A stretch of 64,000 nt of DNA from CAWFPR01 sp963817635 (GTDB taxonomy: Bacteria; Acidobacteriota; Vicinamibacteria; Vicinamibacterales; 2-12-FULL-66-21): positions 62,001 to 126,000 of the forward strand of contig CAWFPR010000026.1 in assembly GCA_963817635.1 (NCBI GenBank), in the 5' to 3' direction. A program made the position numbers and the translations under genes. Of this stretch, positions 8,916-18,161 are shown piece by piece. Under the pieces are notes generated by a model, which was not told where the DNA came from, made no database searches, and saw only the letters and a program-made list of their open reading frames with translations. Each line of letters starts with the position of its first letter. Positions within the stretch are counted from its first letter, which is position 1.

Positions 8916-10625
8916 ATGGCTGCCGATTACCTCGCCGTCGCGTTCACGGTGGTCCTGCTCGTCGCCACCAGCGTTCCAATCGGTCGGTACATCGCACGGG
9001 TTTTCACCGGCGAACCGACACCGCTCGACCCGGTGCTGCTCCCGATCGAACGCGTGGTGCTCCGCATAACGGGTGCGGCGTCGAGCGACGAGCAGACCTG
9101 GCAGGAGTATTCGCGATCGCTGCTGATCTCGAATCTCGTCATGTGGCTGGCGACCTGGTCCATCGTCACGCTGCAGCGGTACTTGCCGCTCAATCCCGAT
9201 GCGATCGGCAACATGGAACCGACGCTCGCCTTCAACACCATCTCGAGCTTCACCTCGAACACAAATCTGCAGCACTACAGCGGGGAGACCTCGCTCTCGT
9301 ACTTTTCGCAGATGTTCGCGATCACGTTCCTGCAATTCGTGACCGCCGGAACGGGCATCGCCGCGGCCGTCGCCGTGATGCGGGCGCTGGCTGCCAGCCG
9401 CCTGAGGACGATCGGCAACTTCTACGTGGACCTCACGCGGGCCAGTGTTCGGCTCCTGCTGCCGCTGGCGGTTCTTTTGACGGTCGTCCTGATGTGGCAG
9501 GGGACGCCGATGACGTTCGAGGGCGCGGCACGGGCCACGACCGTGGAAGGACGGGCACAGGTCATCGCTCGTGGAGTCACGGCGCCCATGGTCGCGATCA
9601 AGCAACTGGGCACGAACGGAGGCGGGTATTTCGGCCCGAACTCCTCACATCCGTTCGAGAATCCCACGCCCCTCTCCAACCTGGTCGAGACGTGGTCCAT
9701 TCTCGCGATTCCCATGGCGATGGTCTGGGCACTGGGCTCGATCGTCCGGCGCCGGCGGTTCGCGGTTGTCGTCTTCGCGGTGATGTTCTCGCTGTACGTA
9801 CCGCTGGTGATCTTCGCGGTGGCGCAGGAGACGGCCGGAAACCCGGCCATCGCCCGGATGGGAGTCGATCAGTCGGCGGGCTCGATGGAGGGGAAGGAAG
9901 TGCGGTTCGGCGCAGCGCTCACCGCGCTGTGGGCCGTCAGCACCACGTCCACGTCGAACGGTTCGGTCAACGGCATGCACGATTCGCTGACGCCGCTCGG
10001 CGGCCTGGTGGCGATGGTCGGCATGTGGTTGAACAACGTGTTCGGCGGTGTCGGCGTCGGGTTCATCAACATGTTCATCTTCATCATCGTGGCGGTCTTC
10101 ATTTCCGGCATGATGATCGGGCGTACGCCTGAGCTGCTCGGCAAGAAGGTCGAGTCACGCGAGATGAAGCTGGCGAGCCTGGCGCTCCTGTGGCATCCGC
10201 TGGCGATCCTCGTGGGCACCGCCGTTGCCTGCCACGTGTGGACGACGACCACCGACCCGGGTACCGCCCTCGGCTGGCTCAGGAACCCTGGTCCGCACGG
10301 ATTCTCCGAGATGCTCTACGAGTTCAGCTCGGCTGCCGCGAACAACGGCTCCGGCTTCGAGGGGCTCGGGGACAACACGCCGTTCTGGAACATCTCGACA
10401 GGATTGGTGATGCTGCTCTCCCGCTATATCCCGATCATTGCGCCGCTCGCGCTCGCGGGAACACTGGCGGCCAAGTCGGCTGCGCCGGAAACAGCGGGGA
10501 CCTTGCGCGTGGATAGCGGAACGTACGGTTTCACGTTGTGGGCCGTGATCGTGATTCTGGGCCTGCTCATGTTCATGCCGGTGGCCGTCCTCGGACCGGT
10601 GGCCGAATATCTGGCGCCAGGATAG
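8916..10625 (+). CDS. kdpA: KdpA, potassium-binding channel-like subunit
   Basis: 569 residues, multi-spanning, normal length for KdpA. The four selectivity-filter regions are visible: SFTSNTNLQHYSGE, LGTNGGGYFGPNSSHPFENP, STTSTSNGSVNGMHD and AAANNGSGFEGLGDNTPFWN. KdpA is the superfamily-of-K-transporters-like subunit that binds and conducts potassium in the high-affinity KdpFABC pump. The reading frame is intact. Confidence 0.95.
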   Translation: MAADYLAVAFTVVLLVATSVPIGRYIARVFTGEPTPLDPVLLPIERVVLRITGAASSDEQTWQEYSRSLLISNLVMWLATWSIVTLQRYLPLNPDAIGNMEPTLAFNTISSFTSNTNLQHYSGETSLSYFSQMFAITFLQFVTAGTGIAAAVAVMRALAASRLRTIGNFYVDLTRASVRLLLPLAVLLTVVLMWQGTPMTFEGAARATTVEGRAQVIARGVTAPMVAIKQLGTNGGGYFGPNSSHPFENPTPLSNLVETWSILAIPMAMVWALGSIVRRRRFAVVVFAVMFSLYVPLVIFAVAQETAGNPAIARMGVDQSAGSMEGKEVRFGAALTALWAVSTTSTSNGSVNGMHDSLTPLGGLVAMVGMWLNNVFGGVGVGFINMFIFIIVAVFISGMMIGRTPELLGKKVESREMKLASLALLWHPLAILVGTAVACHVWTTTTDPGTALGWLRNPGPHGFSEMLYEFSSAAANNGSGFEGLGDNTPFWNISTGLVMLLSRYIPIIAPLALAGTLAAKSAAPETAGTLRVDSGTYGFTLWAVIVILGLLMFMPVAVLGPVAEYLAPG

Positions 10626-10635
10626 GAGACAGGTC

Positions 10636-11229
10636 GTGTTGACGGAACTTCGACGAAGTGTGTTGTTCACGCTGACGACCATGCTGCTCTTCGGGGGCGT
10701 CTATCACGGGGCGCTGTGGGCGCTCGGCGAGGCGGTGTTCCCATCTCAGGTGGAAGGCAGCCTGATCCGTCGCGGCGACGGAACGGTCGTCGGCTCACGG
10801 CTGATCGCGCAGCGATTCCTCGGGCCCGGGTACTTTCATCCGCGTCCATCGGCGGTCGACTACAACGCGGCCTCAACGGGTGGATCCAACTTTGGTCCGT
10901 CGAACCCCGAACACCTGGCTGAGGTGCGGACACGGCTGTCGGCGCTCACGGCCCTGGAGGACGTCCCGGCCAGCCAGGTGCCTGCGGCAATGGTCACGGC
11001 GAGCGGCAGCGGCCTCGACCCGGACATCCCGATAGCCGCCGCGGAACTCCAGGCCCGTCGCGTGGCAGAGGCCCGGAACCTCTCGGTCGAATCGGTCCGG
11101 ACGATGATCGAGAGGCACACGCAACAGCCGGCACTCGGATTTCTGGGAACGGCACGTGTCAACGTGCTGGAGCTCAACCTCGCACTCGATGCCGCCCCGG
11201 GCGCGGCGGCAACAGATCGAGAGCGGTGA
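10636..11229 (+). CDS. kdpC: KdpC, periplasmic-facing subunit of the Kdp ATPase
   Basis: 197 residues: an N-terminal TM helix (LFTLTTMLLFGGVYHGALWA) and a periplasmic domain with the KdpC landmarks FHPRPSAVDYNAASTGGSNF, then ASGSGLDPDIPIAAAELQ. GTG start at 10636 with AGGAG about 8 nt upstream. KdpC is needed for high-affinity potassium uptake. Here it lies between kdpA and kdpB, whereas the usual order is F-A-B-C. Confidence 0.93.
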   Translation: MLTELRRSVLFTLTTMLLFGGVYHGALWALGEAVFPSQVEGSLIRRGDGTVVGSRLIAQRFLGPGYFHPRPSAVDYNAASTGGSNFGPSNPEHLAEVRTRLSALTALEDVPASQVPAAMVTASGSGLDPDIPIAAAELQARRVAEARNLSVESVRTMIERHTQQPALGFLGTARVNVLELNLALDAAPGAAATDRER

Positions 11230-11233
11230 CGGT

Positions 11234-13282
11234 ATGTCCGAGCACGGCCGCAGGATTTCAATCTGGGATCCCGTGATCGTCGGTCAGGCCCTGCGGGACG
11301 CCTTTCACAAACTCGACCCGCGCAACCAGTTCAGGAATCCGGTGATGTTCATCGTCGAGGTCGGCAGCCTGTTGACGACACTGATCTGGCTGGAGGAGTT
11401 CGCGACGGGAGTCGGCCGGCCGTTGTTCACGGGCCAGGTGGCTGTCTGGCTGTGGTTCACCGTGCTGTTCGCGAACTTCGCGGAGGCCATGGCTGAAGGG
11501 CGCGGCAAGGCACAGGCGGACACACTGCGCAGGGCCCGAACCGAAACCGTGGCGAATCGGCTGACGTTGCCGCTGGGCGACGTCGAGGCCGTTCCGGCAG
11601 CGACGCTTCGCCGCGGCGATTTCGTGATGGTGCGTGCCGGCGAGTTCATTCCCGCCGACGGCGAGATTGTCGAAGGTGTCGCGTCCGTGGACGAGTCCGC
11701 GATCACCGGGGAGTCCGCCCCGGTCATCCGCGAATCGGGCGGCGACCGTTCGGCGGTGACGGGAGGGACACGGGTCATCTCCGACTGGATCAAGGTTCGC
11801 GTCACCAGCGATCCAGGCCACACGTTTCTCGACCGCATGATTGCGCTGGTCGAGGGCGCGGAACGGCAGAAGACGCCGAACGAGATCGCGCTGAACATCC
11901 TGCTGGCGGTGCTCACCCTCGTCTTTCTCCTCGTGGTCGTGACGATCCAGCCGCTCGCGAACTATGCAGGCACCGAAATCCCCGTTCCCGTCCTCGTCGC
12001 GCTGCTGGTCTGCCTGATTCCAACGACGATTGGCGCACTCATCTCCGCCATCGGCATTGCCGGCATGGACCGCCTGGTCCAGCACAACGTGCTCGCCATG
12101 TCCGGGCGCGCGGTCGAAGCCGCGGGCGACGTCAGCACGCTGCTGCTCGACAAGACAGGCACCATCACGCTCGGGAATCGTCAAGCTACCGAGTTCCTTC
12201 CCCTGCCCGACGTGACGGAGGCCGAACTCGCGGACGCCGCGCAGCTCGCGTCGCTGGCAGACGAGACGCCCGAGGGGCGCTCGATTGTGGTCCTCGCCAA
12301 GGAACGGTATCGCCTGCGCGGACGGGACCTGGCCGAGAGAGGGTCGGCGTTCGTTCCCTTCAGCGCGCAGACGCGAATGTCCGGCGTGAACCTCGACGGC
12401 CGCGAGATCCGGAAAGGGGCGGCCGACGCCGTCGCGCAATACGTCGCGAGTTGCGGCGGAGCCGTGCCACCGGAACTCGAGGTGCTGGTGGACCGCATCG
12501 CCACATCGGGCGGTACGCCGCTCGTCGTCGCCGAACGCCACAGGCCGCTCGGGGTGATTCACCTGAAGGACGTCGTGAAAGGCGGCATGCGAGCAGCGAT
12601 TCGACGCCTTGCGCGCCATGGGCATCAGGACCGTCATGATTACGGGCGACAATCCGCTGACGGCCGCAGCCATCGCCCGGGAAGCCGGCGTCGATGACTT
12701 CCTGGCCGAGGCGAAGCCGGAGGACAAGATGGCGCTGATCAAGCGCGAGCAGGCACTGGGCAAGCTCGTCGCGATGACCGGCGACGGCACGAACGACGCG
12801 CCGGCGCTGGCCCAGGCCGACGTCGGCGTCGCCATGAACACCGGGACGACGGCGGCCAAGGAGGCCGGGCAACATGGTCGATCTCGATTCCAATCCGACG
12901 AAACTCATCGAGATCGTGGAGATCGGCAAGCAGTTGCTGATGACCCGCGGTGCGCTGACGACGTTCTCCATCGCGAACGACGTGGCCAAGTACTTCGCGA
13001 TCATTCCCGCGATGTTCATCCTCGCCTTCCCCCAGCTCGGCGTCCTGAACGTCATGCGGCTGGCGACGCCGGAATCGGCGATTCTGGCCGCCGTCATTTT
13101 CAACGCGGTGATCATCATCGGATTGATTCCGCTCGCGCTGAAGGGTATCGAGTATCGTCCGATGGGTGCCGTCGGCCCTGCTGCGCCGCAACCTGCTGAT
13201 ATACGGCGGCGGGGGAGTGATTCTGCCGTTTGTCGGCATCAAGGCGATCGACATGCTGCTCGTCCTGACCGGCCTCGCCTAG
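11234..13282 (+). CDS. kdpB: KdpB, P-type ATPase subunit of the Kdp pump, frameshifted
   Basis: P-type ATPase with TGES-type actuator motif (ESAITGESAPVIRESGGDRS), the phosphorylation site DKTGTITLGN, and hinge motifs TGDNPLTAAAIAREAGVDD and TGDGTNDAPALAQADVGVAM. The protein is interrupted by three frame changes, near 12591, 12868 and 13170; after each the KdpB sequence resumes at once (RFDALRAMGIRTVMITGDN; MVDLDSNPTKLIEI; RRNLLIYGGGGVILPFVGIK), ending VLTGLA at 13282. Nothing else is missing, so isolated base errors are likelier than decay. KdpB hydrolyses ATP to drive potassium import through KdpA. Confidence 0.85.
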
Positions 13283-13295
13283 GCCCCCTGGAGCC

Positions 13296-14459
13296 ATGAT
13301 GGAGCCCTGCCGTGTCCTTCTGCGGCTGATCACCGCCCGACCGCCGATGCCCTGCTGGCCCGCATCAGGGAGAAGAGACCATGCGCGGCTCCGCGTCTAC
13401 ATAGGTGCGGCCCCAGGCGTCGGAAAGACCTACGAGATGCTCCAGGAGGCGCATGCGCTCCGCGCCCGCGGGCTCGATGTCGTCGTCGGGTTCGTGGAGA
13501 CGTACGGCCGGCGCGATACGGAGGCGCAGCTGAAGGACCTCGAGGTCGTGCCGCGCCGCAGGGTCGAGCATCGCGGCGTCACCCTCGAGGAGATGGACGT
13601 GGAGGCGGTCATCCGTCGACACCCCCAGGTCTCGGTGGTGGACGAGCTCGCGCACACCAACGTTCCGGGGAGCCGTCACGAGAAACGCTATGAGGACGTG
13701 CTCGACATTCTCGACGCCGGCATTCACGTGATGACCGCCGTCAACATCCAGCACCTCGAGACGCTCAACGACTCGGTGGCGCGCGCCACCGGCGTGCGCG
13801 TGCGCGAGACCGTGCCCGACACGTTCCTCGACCGGGCCGACGAGGTCATCAATGTGGACGTCACCGTCGAAGAGCTGCGAAACCGCCTGCGCGAAGGCCG
13901 GATCTACCGGCCGGAGAAGGTCGAACAGGCGCTCTCGAACTTCTTCCGGAAGGGGAACCTGTCCACGCTGCGCGAGCTGGCGCTCCGAGCGGTCGCCGAC
14001 GAGGTCGGCGCGAAGGCCGCGAGCTATCGATCGCGCGAGGGTCTGGAGCCTGCCCTCATTCCCGAGCGCGTGATGGTGTGCATGAGTTCCAACGCGCTGG
14101 CGCCTCGCGTGATTCGAACCGGCGCACGAATCGCCGGTCGCCTCGGCTCGCGCTGGTACGCGGTCTTTGTCGAGACACCGCGTGAGCGGACGGATCGCAT
14201 CAATCCGCGGGACGCCGACGCGCTGCGGCAGAACATCACGCTGGCCGAGACGCTCGGGGCAACCGTCGTGCGCGTGAGGGCCGACAAGCCGGCCGACGGC
14301 CTGATCGCCTTCGCTCAGCGCGAAGGCGTCACGCACGTGATCTTCGGTCAGTCAGCACGAACGCGATGGGAACTGCTCTGGCGCGGCTCGACCCTGGACA
14401 AGTTTCTGGGCGCCGTCCCGGATGCCGCGGTGCAGGTCGTCCCGCTGAACGAGGGGTGA
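13296..14459 (+). CDS. KdpD N-terminal sensor and Usp-domain protein, no kinase domain
   Basis: KdpD sensor domain with a Walker A-like motif (GAAPGVGKTYEMLQEAHALR), then VDELAHTNVPGSRHEKRYED and VMTAVNIQHLETLNDSVA, which mark the family's N-terminal domain. A universal-stress-protein-like domain follows (VMVCMSSNALAPRVIRTGAR; end VQVVPLNEG). There are no TM helices and no HisKA/HATPase domains; those are in the gene at 6268-7793. The 5' end is doubtful: the better match to the family start (TADALLARIREK) is in another frame just before residue 27, so a frame change near 13378 is likely. Usp-type domains of some KdpD proteins bind c-di-AMP; that is family knowledge, not shown here. Confidence 0.85.
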   Translation: MMEPCRVLLRLITARPPMPCWPASGRRDHARLRVYIGAAPGVGKTYEMLQEAHALRARGLDVVVGFVETYGRRDTEAQLKDLEVVPRRRVEHRGVTLEEMDVEAVIRRHPQVSVVDELAHTNVPGSRHEKRYEDVLDILDAGIHVMTAVNIQHLETLNDSVARATGVRVRETVPDTFLDRADEVINVDVTVEELRNRLREGRIYRPEKVEQALSNFFRKGNLSTLRELALRAVADEVGAKAASYRSREGLEPALIPERVMVCMSSNALAPRVIRTGARIAGRLGSRWYAVFVETPRERTDRINPRDADALRQNITLAETLGATVVRVRADKPADGLIAFAQREGVTHVIFGQSARTRWELLWRGSTLDKFLGAVPDAAVQVVPLNEG

Positions 14460-14576
14460 TGGCCCGTGTCAGGGCATCGAGGACGGCAGGCACACGTCCT
14501 CGATGCCCAACGGGTCAATTCTCGTGGCAGAGGGGCAGCGGGCTGTGACGGCGTGAACTCGCTCGCGTCCCTCGCG

Positions 14577-15332
14577 CTACGGCGTCCGCGTGCGCGGCGC
14601 GTCGCGGTTGATGATGTCGCCGCGCGGCGCGATCGGGTCCTTGCTCTCCTTCGGGAAGCTGTAATTCGACAGGGTTTCGACGACGACCATCGTCTCTGGC
14701 GGCGTGCCGAGGAGCTTCCGGCTGTACGAATCCGCAAGCTGCTCGACGCGATCGATGTCGCCCGCAGACACCGCCTGCCCTGACGCCCGGCGGCTCCGAA
14801 TCGACTCTTCGAGCGCGCCGAGATCCGCCGGAAACACGCCGTCCTTCAACGACACGCGCAGCGCGACGCCGTTCGAGAGACGCTGCAGGATGAACGCGTT
14901 GCCCACGGCGTTGTCGAGCATGAGCGTGCCGTGATTGACGCGGGCGCCGGTCGCCCAGGCGACCGTGTCCACCCAGCAGGCGCCGTTCTTCGAGACGGCG
15001 CGCACGTCGGTGCGATCGATGACGCCGTCCGGGAACAACGTGCGCAGCGCCACGCCGAGCTCGGTCCAGGCGGCCACCATTCCATCGCACATGTGGCCAT
15101 GCACGAGGGCCAGGTCCCGCAGCGTGAGACGCTTCGGATGCAGGTTCCGGCGCCCGAGGGCCCCGTCCGTATCCAGCACCGAAAGAGGACGGTTGAATGT
15201 CGCGGTTTCCGCCCACGCCGGGAAGAAGGAATCCGCCGGCGTTGCGGACTGAGATGCCGACGGGGCGGTCGTTCCCAGTCCGACGGCTGTCACCAGGATA
15301 AGGGAGAGGAGTGCAGAAACCCGCTGTGCCAT
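14577..15332 (-). CDS. FmdE-family protein, exported
   Basis: 251 residues with a signal peptide (MAQRVSALLSLILVTAVGLG). The FmdE-type signature is DLALVHGHMCDGMVAAWTEL, with His and Cys placed as in the formylmethanofuran dehydrogenase subunit E family, followed by SKNGACWVDTVAWATG. FmdE-like domains bind metal and occur well outside methanogens; the substrate is unknown. The ATG at 15332 has GGAG 8 nt upstream and starts the signal peptide, so I prefer it to the ATG at 15365. An ArsR-type regulator is immediately upstream on the same strand, which suggests metal-responsive control. Confidence 0.65.
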   Translation of the reverse strand: MAQRVSALLSLILVTAVGLGTTAPSASQSATPADSFFPAWAETATFNRPLSVLDTDGALGRRNLHPKRLTLRDLALVHGHMCDGMVAAWTELGVALRTLFPDGVIDRTDVRAVSKNGACWVDTVAWATGARVNHGTLMLDNAVGNAFILQRLSNGVALRVSLKDGVFPADLGALEESIRSRRASGQAVSAGDIDRVEQLADSYSRKLLGTPPETMVVVETLSNYSFPKESKDPIAPRGDIINRDAPRTRTP

Positions 15333-15377
15333 GTTGAATTCTCCGGGAATAAAGACGTGCTTCATATGATTGCCGCG

Positions 15378-15842
15378 TTACGAGCGGAGCCGTGCGACAG
15401 GCGACCGGCCCGAGACGGGCCGCGTGATGCCCAGCCGGCGGAGCTTGAGTCCGGCGCCGGTCAGGACTTCGATCGGCACTGCCCGCACCTGGTCGATGAG
15501 GGCGCGATCGTGGACGATCGCCTCGTCTGTCTTGATGAGCGCGAGCGCCTGCGCAACCAGGTCCGCGAAGGGGCCCTGGTCATCGAGTCGGTAGAAAACG
15601 AGCTTGCCCCGCTTGTCTTCAGCCACGAGCCCGCTTCGCCGCAGGTCGTTCAAGTGTCCCGACACCGTGGACGAGGCCACCTCCAGCATCGCAGTCATCT
15701 GGCAGACGCACAGCGCGCGTCCTTGGAGCATCGCGAGGATCCGGAGGCGCGACGGGTGGCCGATCGCCTTCACCGCCTGGACGAGCGGCCTCAGCGCGGC
15801 GCGGGATTCCTGCGGCCGCACTGTTTCCTTATATCGGGACAT
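15378..15842 (-). CDS. ArsR-family metal-responsive repressor
   Basis: 154 residues with a winged helix (VKAIGHPSRLRILAMLQGRA; then VASSTVSGHLNDLRRSGLVA). ALCVCQM places a Cys-x-Cys pair at the start of the recognition-helix region, as in arsenite/cadmium-type ArsR sensors. A C-terminal extension of about 50 residues is not recognised. It lies 45 bp upstream of the FmdE-like gene on the same strand and probably controls it and itself. Which metal is sensed cannot be told. Confidence 0.85.
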   Translation of the reverse strand: MSRYKETVRPQESRAALRPLVQAVKAIGHPSRLRILAMLQGRALCVCQMTAMLEVASSTVSGHLNDLRRSGLVAEDKRGKLVFYRLDDQGPFADLVAQALALIKTDEAIVHDRALIDQVRAVPIEVLTGAGLKLRRLGITRPVSGRSPVARLRS

Positions 15843-15938
15843 GACGAAATGATAGCATGGCCGGCGCCGGGCCCTGACGACTATCTCAGCTGACGCTCCT
15901 CCCAGTCGTGCCGGTGCCGCACGTCTGGAGGCATGTGC

Positions 15939-16325
15939 TCATGGTTCCCGGACCACGAGCGTGCCCACCATGTGCGGGTGAATCGTGCAGTGGATTGTCG
16001 TCGTGCCGACGGTGTTCATGACGAACGATCGTTCGCCGCCCGGGACGAGCACGCCCGTCGTCATGAACTCCGGCAAGGATCCGGTATCGGCCACGATGTC
16101 ATGCTCCACGCTGTCGGCGTTCAGCCACCGCATCCGCTCCCCCTTGTAGATGACGACCGGCTCATTCGCACCCAGGTCAACGGCCCCCGGCAGGATGTAG
16201 GCATTGGCCACCGAGGGGGTCGCCGGCGGTGTGGGCGAGGTGGGCGCCGGGCCGCCCCCGCACGCGGCGACCAGGGGGATGGTGAGCGCTGTCAACGCGC
16301 GGATCAGCAGTCGTGACGCTGCCAT
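15939..16325 (-). CDS. Cupredoxin-like lipoprotein (plastocyanin-type)
   Basis: 128 residues: lipoprotein signal with lipobox LVAACGGG, a Pro/Thr-rich linker, and a small beta-sandwich with type I copper ligands: His in DSVEHDIVAD, and the Cys-x-His-x-x-Met block CTIHPHM near the C-terminus. Such proteins carry electrons or store copper at the outer surface of a membrane. It stands alone, 97 bp from the ArsR gene on the same strand. The 255 bp upstream up to the next gene show nothing convincing. Confidence 0.8.
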   Translation of the reverse strand: MAASRLLIRALTALTIPLVAACGGGPAPTSPTPPATPSVANAYILPGAVDLGANEPVVIYKGERMRWLNADSVEHDIVADTGSLPEFMTTGVLVPGGERSFVMNTVGTTTIHCTIHPHMVGTLVVREP

Positions 16326-16581
16326 GCAAACTCCTTCAGATGATTCGGTTGGTCAGGCCTGGCACCGGCCCGGTCTGGGTCCATGTGTATAGGATGCTGC
16401 TGGCAAGAGTCTTTCAAGCAGGGCTGGAGAAAGATGACCCGCGCTGGGCTTCGTTGGACCCGACAACAACGCTCGGCGTCCGGCGCGGCCGTCGCGACCG
16501 CACCGGTCGTTGTCCGGCACCGTGTGCTCCAGCTTCTGAATCGCACCCGGCGCTTCGCTCATCGTCTATGGCGCAGGGCGA

Positions 16582-17061
16582 TCAGCTCGCCGCGTGCAGC
16601 TTCGCGAGGCTGCCTGCGACGTAGGTGCCGGGCACCGTGCGGGCGGCGATGTTGAGCCGGTTCCACCCGTTAATCGCCACAACCGCCAGGCTCAGGTGCA
16701 CCAGCTCATCCTCCGAGAACTGGGCCCGCACGCGCTCGTACACATCGTCAGGGACGTGGGACTCGGCGACGAGCGTGAGCACTTCGGTCCACTCCAGCGC
16801 GGCACGCTCGCGTGCCGAGTAGTAGGGCGCCTCGCGCCAGGCCTCGAGCCCGTAGAGCCGCTGCTCCGTCTCGCCGCCGGCTCGGGCATCCTTGCTGTGC
16901 ATGTCCAGACAATAGGCGCACCCGTTGATTTGGGACGCGCGCATCCGGACGAGGTCGATCAGCTTCTCATCGAAGCCGGCCTGCCGAACCTGCCGTTCGA
17001 GTCCGAGCAGGGCGTGCATGATGCCTGGGTTCACGTGCGTGAAATCGATTCGTGCTTTCAT
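16582..17061 (-). CDS. Carboxymuconolactone decarboxylase / AhpD-like protein
   Basis: 159 residues with the AhpD/CMD core (LIDLVRMRASQINGCAYCLD, CxxC followed by His four residues later) and the second helix pair SLAVVAINGWNRLNIAARTV. AhpD-like proteins with this motif act as peroxidases or thiol reductants. It is divergent from an ECF41-type sigma factor gene, and genes of this class are the characteristic targets of ECF41 sigma factors. Start ATG 17061 is preferred (GGAGG 11 nt upstream); a GTG 18 bp earlier is possible. Confidence 0.85.
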   Translation of the reverse strand: MKARIDFTHVNPGIMHALLGLERQVRQAGFDEKLIDLVRMRASQINGCAYCLDMHSKDARAGGETEQRLYGLEAWREAPYYSARERAALEWTEVLTLVAESHVPDDVYERVRAQFSEDELVHLSLAVVAINGWNRLNIAARTVPGTYVAGSLAKLHAAS

Positions 17062-17189
17062 GATGTCTGATGCCTCCACCCTTCAAGACGAATCCAGGAC
17101 CGGTCCTGTGACACCAGGGCCAGCGCGGCCGTTGACCAATGGCCTCCGGCAGGCGTCACAAAGAGCAGGAGACGTGCGAGGACGAGACC

Positions 17190-18074
17190 ATGGCACCAGC
17201 TGACCGGGACGCGGCAACGTTCGAGGCGCATCGACCCCTGCTGTTCTCGATTGCGTACAGGATGCTCGGCAGCGCCAGCGAGGCCGAGGATGTCGTGCAG
17301 GACGCGTGGCTCCGCGCACGGCAGGACGAGCACGCCGATGTCCGCTTCCCGCGCGCGTATTTCACGACCATCGTCACGAGGCTGTGTATCGATCACATGC
17401 GCAGCGCCGAGCGGACTCGCATGGAATATCCGGGTCCGTGGCTGCCTGAGCCATTGGCCGAACCGAACCAGGAGTCCGTCGAGCTGGCCTCGTCGCTGAC
17501 CACCGCGTTTCTCGTGCTGCTGGAGCGCCTGGGACCGACTGAACGCGCGGTCTTCGTGCTGCGCGAAGTCTTCGAGCTCGACTTCGGCGAGATCGCGAGG
17601 AGCGTCGGCAAGAGCGAGTCGAACACGCGCCAGATCCTGACCCGCGCGCGCGGGCGGCTCCGCGAGTCGCGTCCTCGCTTTACCGCGTCCCGTCGCGCCT
17701 CGGAGGACATCGTGCGGCGCTTCCGGCACGCCTGCGCCACCGGGGACCTCCAGACGCTGATGTCGGTGCTGCACGCCGACGCGACGCTCGTGGCCGATGG
17801 CGGCGGCAAGGCGGCGGCGGCGACGCGGCCCGTGCGCGGCGCGGATCGCATCGCGAAGTTCATGCTCGGCTATGCCGGCAAGCTGCAGTGGTCGGAGTCG
17901 GACTTCCAGCTCGTCACGATCAACGGCGCACCGGGCCTGCTGATGCGACATCCGGTCTCCGGCGACGGCACCTACTCGTTTGACATCGACGACGGCCGCA
18001 TCCGCGCGATCTACGTGGTGCGCAACCCCGACAAGCTCCGCGGATTCCTCGAACACACCCGCGTCAGCGGATAG
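17190..18074 (+). CDS. ECF41-type sigma factor (SigJ-like) with SnoaL-like C-terminal domain
   Basis: 294 residues: sigma2 (LLFSIAYRMLGSASEAEDVV), sigma4 (LGPTERAVFVLREVFELDFG), then a C-terminal SnoaL/NTF2-like domain. The three marker motifs of ECF41 are present: WLPEP in the inter-domain linker, DGGGK in the C-terminal domain and NPDKL close to the end. In this group there is no separate anti-sigma factor; the C-terminal domain tunes activity, and the usual target is an adjacent carboxymuconolactone-decarboxylase, oxidoreductase or epimerase gene. The CMD gene at 16582-17061 lies divergently, with a shared 128-bp intergenic region as the probable autoregulated promoter area. Confidence 0.92.
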   Translation: MAPADRDAATFEAHRPLLFSIAYRMLGSASEAEDVVQDAWLRARQDEHADVRFPRAYFTTIVTRLCIDHMRSAERTRMEYPGPWLPEPLAEPNQESVELASSLTTAFLVLLERLGPTERAVFVLREVFELDFGEIARSVGKSESNTRQILTRARGRLRESRPRFTASRRASEDIVRRFRHACATGDLQTLMSVLHADATLVADGGGKAAAATRPVRGADRIAKFMLGYAGKLQWSESDFQLVTINGAPGLLMRHPVSGDGTYSFDIDDGRIRAIYVVRNPDKLRGFLEHTRVSG

Positions 18075-18086
18075 GGCCCGTCCGGA
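18074..18086 (+). repeat. Short dispersed repeat, copy 1 (partial)
   Basis: GGGCCCGTCCGGA, starting at the last base of the ECF41 stop codon. It matches the first 13 bases of the longer copies at 18970 and 38785. Confidence 0.4.
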
Positions 18087-18161
18087 CCCACCCCGATAGA
18101 ACGGCCGCGCCGGGCTGCCCGTACGGCATCCGGGCCAGGGTTGTGGGTTGGACGAGCGGGC

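Noticed and set aside
8280..9605. 441-codon open frame on the minus strand
   Set aside because: Runs antisense across kdpE, the small ORF, kdpF and the start of kdpA; no domain.
11258..12859. 533-codon open frame on the minus strand
   Set aside because: Antisense to kdpB; composition typical of shadows and no recognisable domain.
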